NCBI GenBank assembly: GCA_009746045.1
Contig: RPFO01000127.1
Span: forward strand, 1,700,511 to 1,764,510
Source of the DNA: Mesostigma viride
Lineage: Eukaryota > Streptophyta > Mesostigmatophyceae > Mesostigmatales > Mesostigmataceae
DNA: 64,000 nucleotides
Reading direction: 5' to 3'
Made by a program: the position numbers and the translations under genes. This document shows, one piece after another, positions 20,533 to 32,508 of the stretch; the first letter of the stretch is position 1, and each line of letters opens with the position of its first letter. The notes below the pieces were generated by a model. That model was not told the origin of the DNA and did not search any database. It saw only the letters and a list, made by a program, of their open reading frames with translations.

Positions 20533-22365
20533 CCAAGGAGCCGCGTAATCGAACTAACCTAACTCTAAGCTATCTAGTCTAGAAAAATCCTAACTACCCT
20601 ACTCATCAAAACGCCGCCGCCTCTTGGGGGGAGGTGGCTTGCCCACAAACGCTGGCGTGTGAGCCTTGACAATCTTCTGCCACCGCGTCTTGTTCTGCAT
20701 GGCAGTCCAAAGAAGGGAGAGAGAGTGGATGCGGTGTTCAAACTGGGCTGGGATTATTATAGGCATGGCCTTGGCTAAATTCTGAAGGCATCATCCATGG
20801 GGGCTATTATGGGCGCACATGCGCGTAGGCCACCTGCTAGGCTAAGCCTGACTAATCTACACTACTGGTATATATTCCCTAGACTGAGGTTGCTGGGGTG
20901 GCAGGAGGTGCCTGCCAGTGCATGCTTATGGTCAACGTGGATGACTGCCCCCCTCCAGTATACCGGCTTCCCCCCTGCGCTCTGCCGGAGCTGAAGCCGG
21001 TAGGTCGGCCATAGCTGGAGTCGCCGCTAGCTGTTGCTGGGCCAGGGTCAAGTCGTCGTCCAGCGTGAAGCGAGTCCGCGAGAGCTTCTTGCGGCCTTTA
21101 AGGAACGACAGCTTGTCCGCCATGTACTTAAAGGTGAGGAGCACGGGTGCTGGGCCAGCCTTACCCCGCGCGCGGGGAAGGCGGACAGCCGACATCCGCA
21201 GCTCACCTGTGAGTAGCATGGGGGCAAGAATGTCGCGCTTAAATGCCGTGAGAAGACTCGTCGAGGTCTCGTCAGCCGGCTGACCAGTCGAAGTGCTTGA
21301 CTATGATGTTGTGGCTGCGCTTGTCGAGTTCGGCCTCCTCACGAAGGTCGAGTGCTTGTTGCTTGAGCTGCGCCGCGATGGTGGAGGTGGTGGAGGTGGT
21401 GTGGTGCTTAAGCAGGTCCGCTCAGGTGGAGGGAGCATCGCTGGCCGGGCCAGCAGATGCCGGCTGAGCAGCGATTTCCTTCACCGCCTGGGCGGTGAGG
21501 CCTGCCGTGTCGTGCAAGCACTCAAGGGCGGTGGTGGTGGCGTGGAGGCGCTGGTACGTCGAGGTCAAGGAGCTGGGCCTTGATTTCGGCAGTGGAGGCG
21601 GAAATGGCAGTGGAGGTGGAGGCGACGGTGGTGGAAAGGTGAGGGAGCTCAGCAGCCAGCGTGCCTCCCATTGCTGCCACATCGGCAGCAAGGGGGGTCA
21701 CGTGCTGCTGGAAGGCTTCCGAAAGGATGGAACGGAGTGTGGGTGCGGAGATGGATGGAGCCCAGATCTCGTGGTCGGTGCGCCCGAGGAGGGAGCAGAG
21801 CATGATGTGTTGGATTTGGGGGCGGGCGCACCCGAACAGAAAGTTGGGGCGCATTCGGGTGCCGTCGGGGTGGATGAGGCGGTTGGTGTCGTGGAGATGG
21901 AGGCCCAGGTCGTAAAGCGAGGCCGGTAATCCCCGAAGAAGATGAAATGCAGGGCATCTCTTGGGTCCATGGCGGTCCAGTCGTAATCGTCGACCTTGAA
22001 AGGTTGGGGCCGAAAGCGCGGTTCTAGGCTGGGCGACTGCGTTTCTAGGATCTGGCGATGCCGAGGGCGAGGCCGCAGGAGCCGAGTGCACTACCAACGC
22101 TTGGGTAGTGGCCTCGCTGCCTGGCAGGCCGGGTGGAGCTACAGCCGGAGCTGCAGGCGAATTTTCTTGGCTCATCGCAGCCGCCAGGCTGCGTTGCGTA
22201 GTCGAGCGTTTCGGCTCGTCATAACATTGAGTTTTAGTTTCGGAAAAATATATCAGCGTGTGCGTCTTAGAAATTGGCGAAGCGATAGTGATAATTACGG
22301 CCGAATTTGGTGCCCAAACGTGAAAGTTATGAGCTCCGCCGTCAGCCATGGCTACCTCGTGGCTC
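20533..22365 (-). mobile_element. deleted LINE: 5' UTR, broken ORF1, ORF2 tail
   Basis: Reading on the minus strand: 5' UTR 22365-22226; ORF1 in at least three frame pieces (22225-21522, 21691-21422, 21219-20932) matching the intact copy (ATTQALVV, APTLRSILSEAFQQHVTPLA, RLPRARGKAGPAPVLLTFK); about 100 bp of spacer; then the last ~50 codons of ORF2 (20760-20600: FEHRIHSLSLLWTAMQNKTR, KPPPPKRRRRFDE stop). Most of ORF2 is deleted. Because ORF1 and the ORF2 end are in one piece here, this copy shows that the family really has two ORFs. Confidence 0.8.
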
Positions 22366-22990
22366 GTGGCTACGTGGTATCTCAGCTATGTCCAAGCACT
22401 ACATTTATATGGGTTATTATCAAGGAGACAACCAGCGCAGGCCAGAAATCGGGAGATCGAATCCGGACCATAGCAGCTCGAGCCTGCCGTTATCTCAGTT
22501 GTCCGCGTTTTCGAGTCGTTCAGGATGATGAATATGAATGGAGATGGAAATGTGTAGCCTCGTGCATTGAAATTATGGCTGGCTTTCGTGTAGAGCGACT
22601 AGATGACCTAGACGGTGGGGCCGGAAACAGCTTGCTTGATCAGGGCCTGTGTTTCGAGCCTAACTGGCCAGGAGTGTCTAGTGGTGAGCAGGGTTGCTGC
22701 GATGGCTTATTATAGAACTTTGTCTAACTTAATATTTATGGGTCATCACAGAGCACTTCCCAACGGACATAGGAAAGATATGCTAACAAAGCTACATTTC
22801 TAACACCCGAAAAAATCCACCCACTCAGGTTCCCTCAAAGCCGCATAGCATTCTTCCGCATGATGGCGATCAAAGCATACACGCGTATCCCGTCAGTCCT
22901 CTCTACCTGTAATGAAAAATGCCGGGGCCTCCCATTGACCAATGGCACACTTGAATCTGGGCCAAGGCCCTCCAAGACTACTGTGACAAA
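22366..22990. other. unannotated; contains a dispersed repeat
   Basis: No gene seen. The stretch 22425-22500 (ATCAAGGAGACAACCAGCGC ... GGACCATAGCAGCTCGAGCC) recurs, shortened, at 40520-40590 inside the CACTA element, so it belongs to a dispersed repeat of unknown type. Confidence 0.6.
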
Positions 22991-22999
22991 TATTTTCGC

Positions 23000-25900
23000 T
23001 CAGGAAAGACCACCCGGGTTGACCCCCCCCTCCGCCTGCCCCATGGGCGTGTCCTCGTCTCGCTTGACCTTGTACTCCGGCTTGACCTCATACAGCCCCT
23101 TGTTGGGCCCCCGCTTGTTATGAAAGCACAGCTCCTCGAGCACCTCTTTGAGCGAGGACGCGGGAATATTGGTACGGTCCATTAGCTGCTTGAACGACCA
23201 GTGGACGCTCTCGTCGAAGAGCGCCAGAATTAAATTCTCTAAGTCGTCGCGGTTCATGTTCTCGCGGGTGCGCTTGGTCGCCCACGCCTGCATCGCCAAC
23301 CAGCACAAAAGCCCCATGGCATGCGGTTAACCACACAGCGATGTCCGACAACAGGATGCCACCGACACACCACCGAAACGCAAGCACACCCATCACTCAT
23401 AAGCACACCCATGACTCACAGGCCGAGGCTAACCACACACCAATGTGCAGTGACAGGGGAAGCCACCCCGTGCATTCCTTCAATGTCACACGCCGTGTGG
23501 ATGACGTAGAGGCCAGCAGACACAACATTACGCAGAGGGAACACACAGGGACGGATCAGTGAAAGAAAGTCTCAATGACCTTCACGGCCCCCTTCCCCAC
23601 CGTTAAAGCCCGCCTCCGCCCCTTACCTTGTCCACCAACTCCCCCCTTCCCGTCCATCCCCCCCCACCCCCCCCCCCCCCCACCGTCCTACCTTGTTTAT
23701 CAGTTCTTTTCTTTCCCCTCCCCCTCCCCACTCCCTTTGCCCTTGTTCTCTCCCCCCCCCCCCTGCCTACCCGCCCTTACGTTGTGCAACCCCTGCCTCC
23801 CCCCCATTCCTGGTCCATCTGCCCCCCATTCTTACCTTCCCCCCTCTCCCCCCCCCCCCCCGTGCCTTTTAGCTCCCCCCCCCCTCCCGCCCTTACCTTA
23901 TGCCTGTCACCCCGACCCCCATCTTGTGTCCCCCCTCGCCCCCAAACACCCATACCCCAACCCCCACCCCTACGCCCTGTAGTTTGTCCACCGCACACAC
24001 ACACAGCCCCTTGCCCACCAACTTCCCCCCCCCCTTCACCTCGTCCCCCCTTCCCCTCCCTCAACTTGCCACAGAACAACATGCGATGCCCCTCACCTTA
24101 TCCACCACCACCAGCACCCCCTATTTTGTCCCGCACCCCCCTCACCTTGTCCACCACCGGCGCACGGTGGTCGGTGGGCAGCGGCACCATGCGGTTGCCC
24201 GTGTCGGCTTCCATACGCTGAAGCGTCCGCGTCTTGGTGAGGCTCTTCTGCAGGCGTTCGCGGCACAGCCGGCGGTAGTCCTTGGATGGGAGGCCCTCGG
24301 CCGTGCTGGGGGGCTTGAGATCCCCCTTGTGCTCCACGATGCCCTCGCACGCAACCGTGCCTGTGAGGGGCAGATGGGCGGGTGTGGTAGATGCAGGGCA
24401 GGGGCGAGGGGCGAGGGGCGAGGGGCGAGGGGCGAGGGGCGAGGGGCGAGGGGCAAGGGGCGAGGGGCGAGGGGCGAGGGGGGAGGGGCGAGGGGCGAGG
24501 GGCGAGGGGCGAGGGGCGAGGGGCGAGGTGCGAGGTGCGAGGGGCGAGGTGCGAGGTGCGAGGTGCGAGGTGCGAGGTGCGAGGTGCGAGGTGCGAGGTG
24601 CGAGGTGCGAGGTGCGAGGTGCGAGGTGCGAGGTGCGAGGGGAGAGGGGAGAGGGGAGAGGGGAGAGGGGAGAGGGGAGAGGGGAGAGGGGAGAGGGGAG
24701 AGGGGAGAGGGAGAGGGAGAGGGAGAGGGGAGAGGGGAGAGGGAGAGGGGAGAGGGGAGAGGGGAGAGGGGAGAGGGGAGAGGGAGAGGGGAGAGGGGAG
24801 AGGGGAGAGGGAGAGGGAGAGGGGAGAGGGGAGAGGGAGAGGGGAGAGGGGAGAGGGAGAGGGGAGAGGGAGAGGGAGAGGGGAGAGGGGAGAGGGGAGA
24901 GGGAGAGGGGAGAGGGGAGAGGGGAGAGGGGAGAGGGGAGAGGGAGAGGGGAGAGGGAGAGGGGAGAGGGGAGAGGGGAGAGGGGAGAGGGAGAGGGGAG
25001 AGGGGAGAGGGGAGAGGGGAGAGGGGAGAGGGAGAGGGAGAGGGAGAGGGGAGAGGGGAGAGGGGAGGGGAGAGGGAGAGGGGAGAGGGAGAGGGAGAGG
25101 GGAGAGGGGAGAGGGGAGAGGGGAGAGGGGAGAGGGGAGAGGGGAGAGCGGCATGACATGGGGACATGCAATTATTTGGGAGGGGAGAGGGCAAAAGTGG
25201 GCGTATGGCCACGTTAGGGCCAATCACTCGTGAACGACTAAACTAGTCACTGATGAACTACTTACCTACTGCTAAGCAATGCGTTAAAGTTGCAATAAAC
25301 ATTAATTTTACCGTCAAGTGGGATGCCAGTGTGACGGCTGTCATGTCATGCAGGCCATGCAGCCGCGCACAAGCAGCAACACACGGACAATGCCACAAAG
25401 AGGGAGGAGTGCAGCACACACGAGGGATAACGGGCAAGAGGACGCCGTACACTAGGTAAGAGCCGACGCCACACGTGCTCATTCGTACCAGGACTCGCCC
25501 GTACGATGGCATGACGGTAGAGTGACCACATGACATGTCCGTAGAGTGACCCAAGTAGATGTCAGTACAATGATCCAATGACATGTCGGTTATAGTGACC
25601 CCTGGGGCTAGGGAATCCGACAGAGAAGGGTTTGCCCTTGCGAAGCCTAGACGCTGACCAGCGGGTGGCCGCACGGGTGACTGACACTGACCTGGCGGTC
25701 CCTCCGAGAACACGTGCATGGACGGCTCGTCCTCGCTGAAGGTGAGAGTGAACACCGGGGGCAAGCTCCGCTCCTCCTCGCCCGCCTTGACCCGCTTTTT
25801 GGGAAGGATCATGGAAAACTGCGGGCGAGTGCACGCAGAGAACCGTAATAGGACATAGCATCCAGTCACAAAACTTGTCGGTTGCTCCGAACATACGGAG

Positions 25901-26137
25901 AAGGAAAACAAAAAAAAGGGCATGAATTACGCAGCGTGTGCAGATGACGTTGGAAATCCGACAACACACCTCAGCGTCGCTACCCTCGGTGGGGTCAAAC
26001 GTCATGCGCACCCGACCCAACGGGGTGGCGTCATACCCTTTGTTCTGGTCCCATTCCGTGCTGATAGCACTCGGTATTTTCACCAGCCAAACTTGTCTAT
26101 CGGCCTTGGACGCATCCAATTGGCTAGCAGCAGACAT
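23000..26137 (-). CDS. GTF2F2: transcription factor IIF subunit beta (RAP30)
   Basis: Small subunit of TFIIF, which escorts RNA polymerase II to promoters. Four exons on the minus strand, all with GT-AG introns and compatible phases: 26137-25970, 25818-25692, 24360-24146 and 23287-23000; the sum is 798 nt, i.e. 265 aa plus stop, the usual size. Exon 1 carries [20 protein letters not shown], the conserved N-terminal dimerisation start. Exon 2 has [17 protein letters not shown]. Exon 3 has [14 protein letters not shown] and [20 protein letters not shown]. Exon 4 is the winged-helix DNA-binding domain: [60 protein letters not shown]. Start chosen because it opens the conserved N-terminus. Introns: 151 bp, 1,331 bp and 858 bp; the larger two are filled with simple sequence. 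This is a genuine single-copy type host gene and looks intact. Confidence 0.95.
23630..24065. repeat. C-rich low-complexity tract in TFIIF beta intron 3
   Basis: Runs of C up to 14 long mixed with CCT and CAC words. In the sense of the gene (minus strand) the intron RNA would be G-rich. The runs make assembly length uncertain. Confidence 0.85.
24396..25148. repeat. GAGGGGC / GGTGCGA / GAGAGGG arrays in TFIIF beta intron 2
   Basis: Three adjacent 6-7-bp repeat types in series: GAGGGGC (24396-24530), CGAGGTG (24525-24637) and GAGAGGG with GAGAGG shortened units (24637-25148). They are variants of one word that spread in turn. The gene is on the other strand, so the intron transcript is a C/T-rich tract. 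Long open frames on both strands are artefacts of the repeat. Confidence 0.96.
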
Positions 26138-26720
26138 TCTTAAGGCGGCTAGTGTGCAGGTTTTTGCGTGACGGAATTAATACATTCCCACATCAATTTT
26201 GATGAACGCCCCCGATTCTTTTTATAGTTAAAAAGATCTAGCCTTCCATACTAAAGTCAAGGCAAATTGGGGGAATGATATCGCCGGCGTCCGGCTACCT
26301 GGTCGTCATAAAAACTATATTGATCGTAAACAGTATATATTCAATGTTCCTTTAGCGCGATTTCGTTCTCACCCCTAAATTGAAAACTATCAACAGAGAC
26401 GATCGTCGGACCATACAAGTAGGAAACTGCACACCGAGTTACGTTAGGATGTCCAGGCGATGGTTCACACTGAAGGCGACTGCTCCATTGCTACCGTGCT
26501 TTTTTCACGTTCACGAAGTGTTGTCAATTGAATTTCGCGATACAGTAGGAGCTTGCATACTTGTATCAGCGTCCAGCGTGCCGTCACCGCGTGAGTGATT
26601 AGCGTATTCACAGACCACAGTGATTACTGATTAGCAGGTACCAGCTATTTATTTCATACCAAATTGTAAATAGTTATTGCTGTTGGGGACTTGCGGTTGT
26701 TTTCGGGGAAATGGGTATAT

Positions 26721-27647
26721 TTTATTAGCCAATTATGGACCAAAGAGGTGAGAGGGGAAATGAGTATCAGCGAATCCTAATGAAGGTGGGCACACACACG
26801 TGTGGCGGTGACAGGTGAAAGGCTAATAGGGCGCGTTATTAGACCAGGGAAGCCATTGGACCTGAGTGATGTCGCCATGAGGCATACTGGTGAATACCTG
26901 ATTACGGCCCAGTAGATCATGAAAAAGCTGGAGCGGGCTGGGCTTGTCGTTATTGGGCCCTGGGTCCCACACCCTGTGTTGTTCCTGAGCTAACAGCCAG
27001 TAGCGGCGCATAGCCGCATTCCATAGGTATATAAAGCGCCGGACTACGCCGCCGCGGGTATACTCCTCGCGGACCTTAAAGACTGTCTCGTTGCGTATGG
27101 TCCAGATCGCGTATAGCATAGACTTGCGGTTGTTTAACTGTTTTTGGTCATAATAATTACTTACATCCTTGCATGGCCCTAGTCCTGTACTAGTACCTAC
27201 ATGTTAGTTAGTTACAGTACAGTTGAAACTATTGGCGGGTAGTCCGGACTCCCATCGTAGTCTGGGTCTCGGGAAGACGGGAACCACCCCCAAACTCTTG
27301 TCCACAGCGTGGGACAAGTGCACAGCCAAGTTCCCTGCGATCTGTACAAGGCGAGGCCTATCCTTCACTCCTGTACTGTAGCTCAATTACGGTGTAGTGT
27401 ACAGTACAGTACTCAAGGATCTTCTGGAGTAACCAGGGAGTGACTGATATCATGGATATATTTTCTGGAGGGACCAGGGAGCGACTGATGAGATACAGTA
27501 ACATGTACTGTAGGCTGCCCATGTGCGGCGTGGGATTCAACAACTAATGGCGGTAGTCCGGATTGCGGGGGAGCAAAAGTACTTTTTCGGATTCGCTGAT
27601 ACTCTTTTCCCCTCTCACCTCTTTGGTCCATAAAATTGGCTAATAAA
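26721..27647. mobile_element. candidate small element with ~57-bp inverted ends
   Basis: 26721-26777 is nearly the reverse complement of 27589-27647 (shared core ACCAAAGAGGTGAGAGGGGA and AGTATCAGCGAATCC; one 2-bp indel and one or two substitutions). Length about 927 bp. I see no obvious target-site duplication. It contains the ORF at 26823-27119. A DNA transposon with long inverted ends is the simplest reading; an inverted duplication is possible. Confidence 0.55.
26823..27119 (-). pseudogene. fragment resembling a LINE C-terminal region
   Basis: 98-aa frame. Its start, MLYAIWTIRNETVFK, resembles the W-x-I-W-x-x-R-N-x-x-x-F block that follows the reverse transcriptase in some plant-type LINEs (zf-RVT neighbourhood). 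The remainder (MRRYWLLAQEQHRVWDPGP) is not recognised. It is contained within the inverted-end element. Confidence 0.35.
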
Positions 27648-27649
27648 TG

Positions 27650-28187
27650 CCATGGTGACATGTTGGCTAGATTGATAGAAAGTACTTTTTGGCGAATTAA
27701 TTAATAACCTTTTGGCAGCGTGCATATCAGATTTTCAACCCCGCCTTTCAGATTCGGACTCTTTTTGGAATGTAAACAGCAGATTCTGAATGTTCTCATT
27801 GAGATCTATCGATTGCGCTACTTAAACTTGGGAGTGGACCCCCCAGTGCTGAACTTACCGAGTCTTGACTTTGGCCCATTTGCAGCTAAGGGGCCAGCAT
27901 GCAGCCAATTTCACCTGTATTGTAGTCCTACTATCTCTCAACCGGAATCCGACTTTTCAGTATCTTAGTAAATGTCCAGGATCGTCTTGGGGAGATCTGT
28001 CGATTGCTGCACTCAAAATAACGCTACGCCTCGACTACGCCTCGTACTGTTTTGTAGCTTGTATGCGGGGGCTTGCCATGATTGTGTGCGTCTGACCGTC
28101 TGTGCGATACAGTAGCCACACCATATCCTTCAAGATGAACTGAAATGGTATTACAGGCTGTTGCAGCACGGCCTGCACGGGTAACCA

Positions 28188-28221
<34 letters not shown>

Positions 28222-28685
28222 AAAAAAGACGGCGCCGGGCGCGGGGAGCAATTTCAGCACCGAATGCCGACGCAGGTGCGCAGGATTAAAGTTCCACGTG
28301 TCGCGAAATGGTGAAAGAAACTCGACGGCTGGGTGGAATGTAACCGCTGTTTACATAGTTCCTTGTCCGCAAAGTAATCCACGTGTTTATAATATTCTCG
28401 TTTGCTGACAATATTCTCGTTTGCTACACGCGTCACGCATGCAGACGAATCACGAATCACGATCACTCGTGGGGTATTGGGGACACACGTGGGGTGTCGC
28501 TTGCATGCCGGCGATGACCAGATTTGACCTCTTGAATTGCTGATTTTGTACTATCGCTGCGCGCAAAAATGTATTCCAAGGCGTGATGGAGCTCTTGGTA
28601 AAGATGGACAGCATAACGAATTTCAAGGCTAGGCCGGTTTTCCTGTGATTTCCACTTGGGTTTAGGGCTCACGGCGGCGAGAGTT
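27650..28685. other. no gene seen; one long A tract
   Basis: Unique sequence without recognisable coding. An A tract with two G interruptions at 28191-28228, preceded by TGGTATTACAGGCTGTTGC, could be the tail of an old retro-insertion, but I find no body for it. Confidence 0.5.
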
Positions 28686-28690
28686 CCATC

Positions 28691-29388
28691 ATGGATCATC
28701 GGCGCATGCTCGAGGAATCTGACAGACTGCTGGCCCAAGAGCTGCAGGTATGCACCGAATTTGTTGTAACCAGCTCTAAAGAAATTGTCAGCTTGGAAAG
28801 CAACTCTGTGCACCTCTTAAGGGGGGATTCTCCTTGGAGCTGACCATTCCTGCTGTTGGCTTCCCCGCGTTGTCCGCCTCGATGCCTCCGGCCCTCCCAG
28901 GATCGAGAGACAGCCGCCGTGCTGCAGCACCTAGAAATCACCCAGGGAGATGACGCCGACGAGGCAGCATCGCCGGTCCACCACAGGCATAGGGATTCGA
29001 CGCCTATCGAGCACGGACATCATGGGCGCGCCTCGCATCGCCGGCATCGTAGCCATGGCGGCTCGTCAGAACGCTTGGCCGAATCGCAACGGTCTCAAAA
29101 TCCTGACGCCTCCTCATCCCGACCCAGCCGGCGCCCATCCCGGTCGTCTGTTAGACAAGTATCAGGGAACGGAGCAGATTCGCCCCAACCGGCCAGCGCG
29201 CAGGATGCTACAGCCCACGCACCCTCTGCCGCGGCAGCGCCGCCCGTGCGGAGCGCGACCATGGTGATTGGCGACGTCCTCGTGGACATGGAACCCGGCA
29301 AGTGCTACGGGTGCAGGACGTTTGTGAGTTTGCCGGAGGGCACACGCACGTTCCGCTGCCTCAAGTGTGGGGCATCGAATCACGTCAG
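28691..29388 (+). CDS. LSD1-type zinc-finger protein
   Basis: Exon 1 is 28691-28747 (MDHRRMLEESDRLLAQELQ, ends CAG|GTATGC) and exon 2 starts at 28901 after CTCCCAG; both phase 0, intron 153 bp. Exon 2 runs through a long Ser/Arg/His-rich, probably disordered part to CYGCRTFVSLPEGTRTFRCL followed by KCG. This C-x2-C-R...L-x-x-P-x-G...C-x2-C pattern is the zf-LSD1 finger of plant and algal cell-death and transcription regulators, here a single finger. The exon may end at the CAG|GTACCA site at 29388 or CAG|GTGGGT at 29397, or run to the stop at 29443; a further exon was not identified. Likely a real host gene, function unknown beyond the finger. Confidence 0.65.
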
Positions 29389-29449
29389 GTACCACAGGTG
29401 GGTTGGACATCAAGGACGACTGGTTGATGGTGTGGCACGCTAGCATTTC

Positions 29450-32400
29450 TCTTAGAGCCCTTAAGGAAGGTTTTGTTAACACGATCGGGGCTCTCAGTCC
29501 CGTGGGTGTCTTGAGTAGGCTGCGCCAGTCGACTTGTCAGGCACGTGTTCCTTACAGTGCTCAGAACCACGTGGGCGGGGGGCGGCATCGACATGTACCA
29601 GGCTCCACAGGGGCAACCCTTTTAGTTCGCTCCACGTAGTTCAAGTATAGTAGAAACAATTCTTATTATACTATGATGATTATTGGTACTCACTATTATT
29701 GTTATTATTACTGTTATTGTAATGATTGCTGTTATCATTACTGTTCTTAGTAGGGTGGGTGGTAACGCCGGGACATCATCGGGACCCGATCGGATGGGAG
29801 GGGCCATGTATGGGGCGGTGTCGTTGGGCAATCCCACGTGGCTCCTTTATAATGTCAGCCCCTGATGCCAGCCCCTCCTAGGCAAGAAAGCTCCCCTCCC
29901 CCCCCCCCCCCCACAAATTCCACGCACTTCTGCCGCGTTCTTGTGCGGGGACCTCCTGTCTCCTTTTTACCCATCCACCCTGGCGTGCCTGCTGCTCCCT
30001 GGTATGCTCACCAAGCTGGTGACTTGTGCTAGTAGTTAGCAACATTGAATAGCAACATTGCATAGCAGCTTGATCGAGAAGAGCCGTTTAGGGAAGGGAG
30101 CTAGGACTAGGCATGTTGGAGCTGGAAGTTGGCATGCCGGTCTCTTCTGCGTGGCTAGGATGCGTTTGCTCACACCCTCGCAAAGCCTAGAGCCACCGTG
30201 GCAAACTTCAGTCCTCAGCACTCATCATCCTCTCCTGTGGTTGGGAGTCATCCCACCAATCGCCGCTGACTGCTTTTGCTTCGTCTACTTTTTCGTTGAA
30301 TCCTACCATGACGGCGTTCACTTCTCCATGAGCGCAGTGCCAATGGCTGCAGCTGCATCATCTGTTAATGCGCATAGGGAGCGTACACGGCTCTGCAGTA
30401 CTGTGACATCATCAGGCCTGTTTCATCTCAGGCCTGTTTTATTTCAGGGCTTGCGGGCAGCTACACCACCCTGCGAGTACCCTGTTTATATCGACCAACT
30501 CGACCAACTTCGTCAGTGCCGTCCAGTCAGGCTTGCATGGTGTGCATCGGATGCGTGGCTTCCTCCTACACCATTGGGTGGCCAGTGCTGCGACTTTACA
30601 TGACTTACACGGGTGTTTTGCGGAATTGTAGGGCACCTTCGGCCCAGTTGACTCGCATCAATTTTGTGGTTTAGTTTTTATGTTGGCGTGTCTTCACAAA
30701 TGACATGTTTTATGGTATCACAGGGGCATGTCAGGGTTGTCAGCGTTGGAAGTAAGGAAAGATTGCGCTTTTTACGGTGATCGCACCATAGTGTTACACG
30801 TAACGCGAGCGAAGGGCCAAAGTGCAGGGCTCTGGGGAGCAACACCATGGGGAAATGGAGCCCAGACGCGGGCCGGGATTGAAGCCCTTATCTTCAGAGT
30901 CTCAACGTGATCAAGGCCGGTTTCAAGTCGCCCTATATGCATGCCCTTCCAGGATGATGTGAGTTGGCTGCTGCAGGAAAGACTTTGCTTCATTTGTGAA
31001 GCCTATTGGCGGGTCCCTTTTTCAGGGTGGCACGCACTAGCTGTGCATTTCCCAGGCGTGTGTTTGCTTCCTACCCGCCCCCATAGCATCCACCATGCAT
31101 GGCTGTCCCTGGGCTGGAAGGTTAAATTTGCTGGCCGGATCGCTTTCACGATAGCAATAGATCACAGTAGCGGTAGTGTACTAGTAAATAGTAGAAGTAT
31201 GGCAGAGCTTTTCACGATACATCTGACCGCACGTGCTGCACATGTAAATGCATGTGTTATCTGCATTCTGCATGCTAAGGAGGTCACATATTTTACGCAT
31301 GCATATGCATATGTGCAGATCGCGTTTTCCGCGTTTTCCGCGGCCTGGCACTGAACGCAAAGGTTTTCACCTTTGCGGAGTGTCTGATCAGAATATGTGG
31401 CAGGGCAGTGTGCGCGCATGGAAGATCTATGTCAAGTGAGCTAGACCGTGACCACATGGCTACTCCATGTGCGCGCCACATCATGTATGTAGAGCAGGCC
31501 CTGAGCTGGCTCCAGCCCTGCGCACGCATGGACTTCTTTTCACCCCTTTGTATTTTTTCTTCCTATTTTTGTTTATTCTGTAAACCTTTTTGTTATTTGC
31601 AGTGAGACAACTATGTTATTTGTTTACCATCCGCGATCCCTCCACTATGCTGGTCTTCCTACAGATATAGCCACGCGGCCTTCGCGTCTTTCCTATTAGA
31701 CAACTACCCTAGTCCATCCACGACGTTGAAACGCCGGCCATGCGTCCAGGAATAGAAGTGTCATATAATGTATGCCCGGAGGCACTACTGCAATCTAAAC
31801 TACTCACGAGGAGATCGAGTATGGCATATCTAGCTGTGGGTTGCACCGACTAATGCTGTTCAAATTGTGCGTGGCGCCGACATAATTTGCGGGGGCATTG
31901 ATTGGCATATTTGAAACTGTAGACTGAAGTGTGCGGGTAGATCGACATGCAGGTGCATGAACTAATTAATTTATAAAACTCGTGCTCCCGCCATGGGGAG
32001 TCACGGAGCACCGTCCGGAGTACTCGTAATCCCTGTACATGTGCACAACACATGCATACTGGTCAGCGCAGCCACAATGTCATCGTCAAGCACTCAATTC
32101 AACCTGACCAGCCGGCAGGTGCATGAGAAATCGGAGTCTCTTAACCCATGGTCCGCCAAGCCATTTTAGGCACTTTCAGACCCCTGAAAATAGAAAAAAC
32201 CATAACTCATAGGCCACAACTCCAAACATAACTCATAGGCCCCAACCAAGATGCTAGGAGTATCTACACTTCAAGGGCTTTCAGAATATGCACAAATATC
32301 ATCTCTATCTCTATAATTTATCATCTCTATAGTCTAATAAGTATATTGGATGATAAATTGAGTCAAAGTGAGCCAAAAGACGATCATTTTGTGCCACAGA

Positions 32401-32505
32401 AAAAGTATATCCCCCCATTTTTTTCAGGGGAGGGGCAGAAACCTCAAAACCAACATTGGACAATTTAGTTGGATAGTCCAATGGTGCTTTAACCTTTGGT
32501 CAAAC
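29450..32505. other. about 3 kb without recognisable genes
   Basis: Contains short simple sequence (ATTATT/GTTATT at 29660-29750, C run at 29897-29911) and many short ORFs without protein-like composition or splice support. The stretch 31319-31380 is a dispersed repeat also present at 56613-56668 on the other strand. Confidence 0.55.
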
Positions 32506-32508
32506 CAC

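Noticed and set aside
24093-25233. Long frames over GAGGGG/GAGAGGG arrays on both strands
   Set aside because: Simple repeat inside TFIIF beta intron 2. Only the real exon 24146-24360 carries conserved sequence.
30058-30603. 181-codon ORF
   Set aside because: No motif, no splice support, composition like surrounding non-coding sequence.
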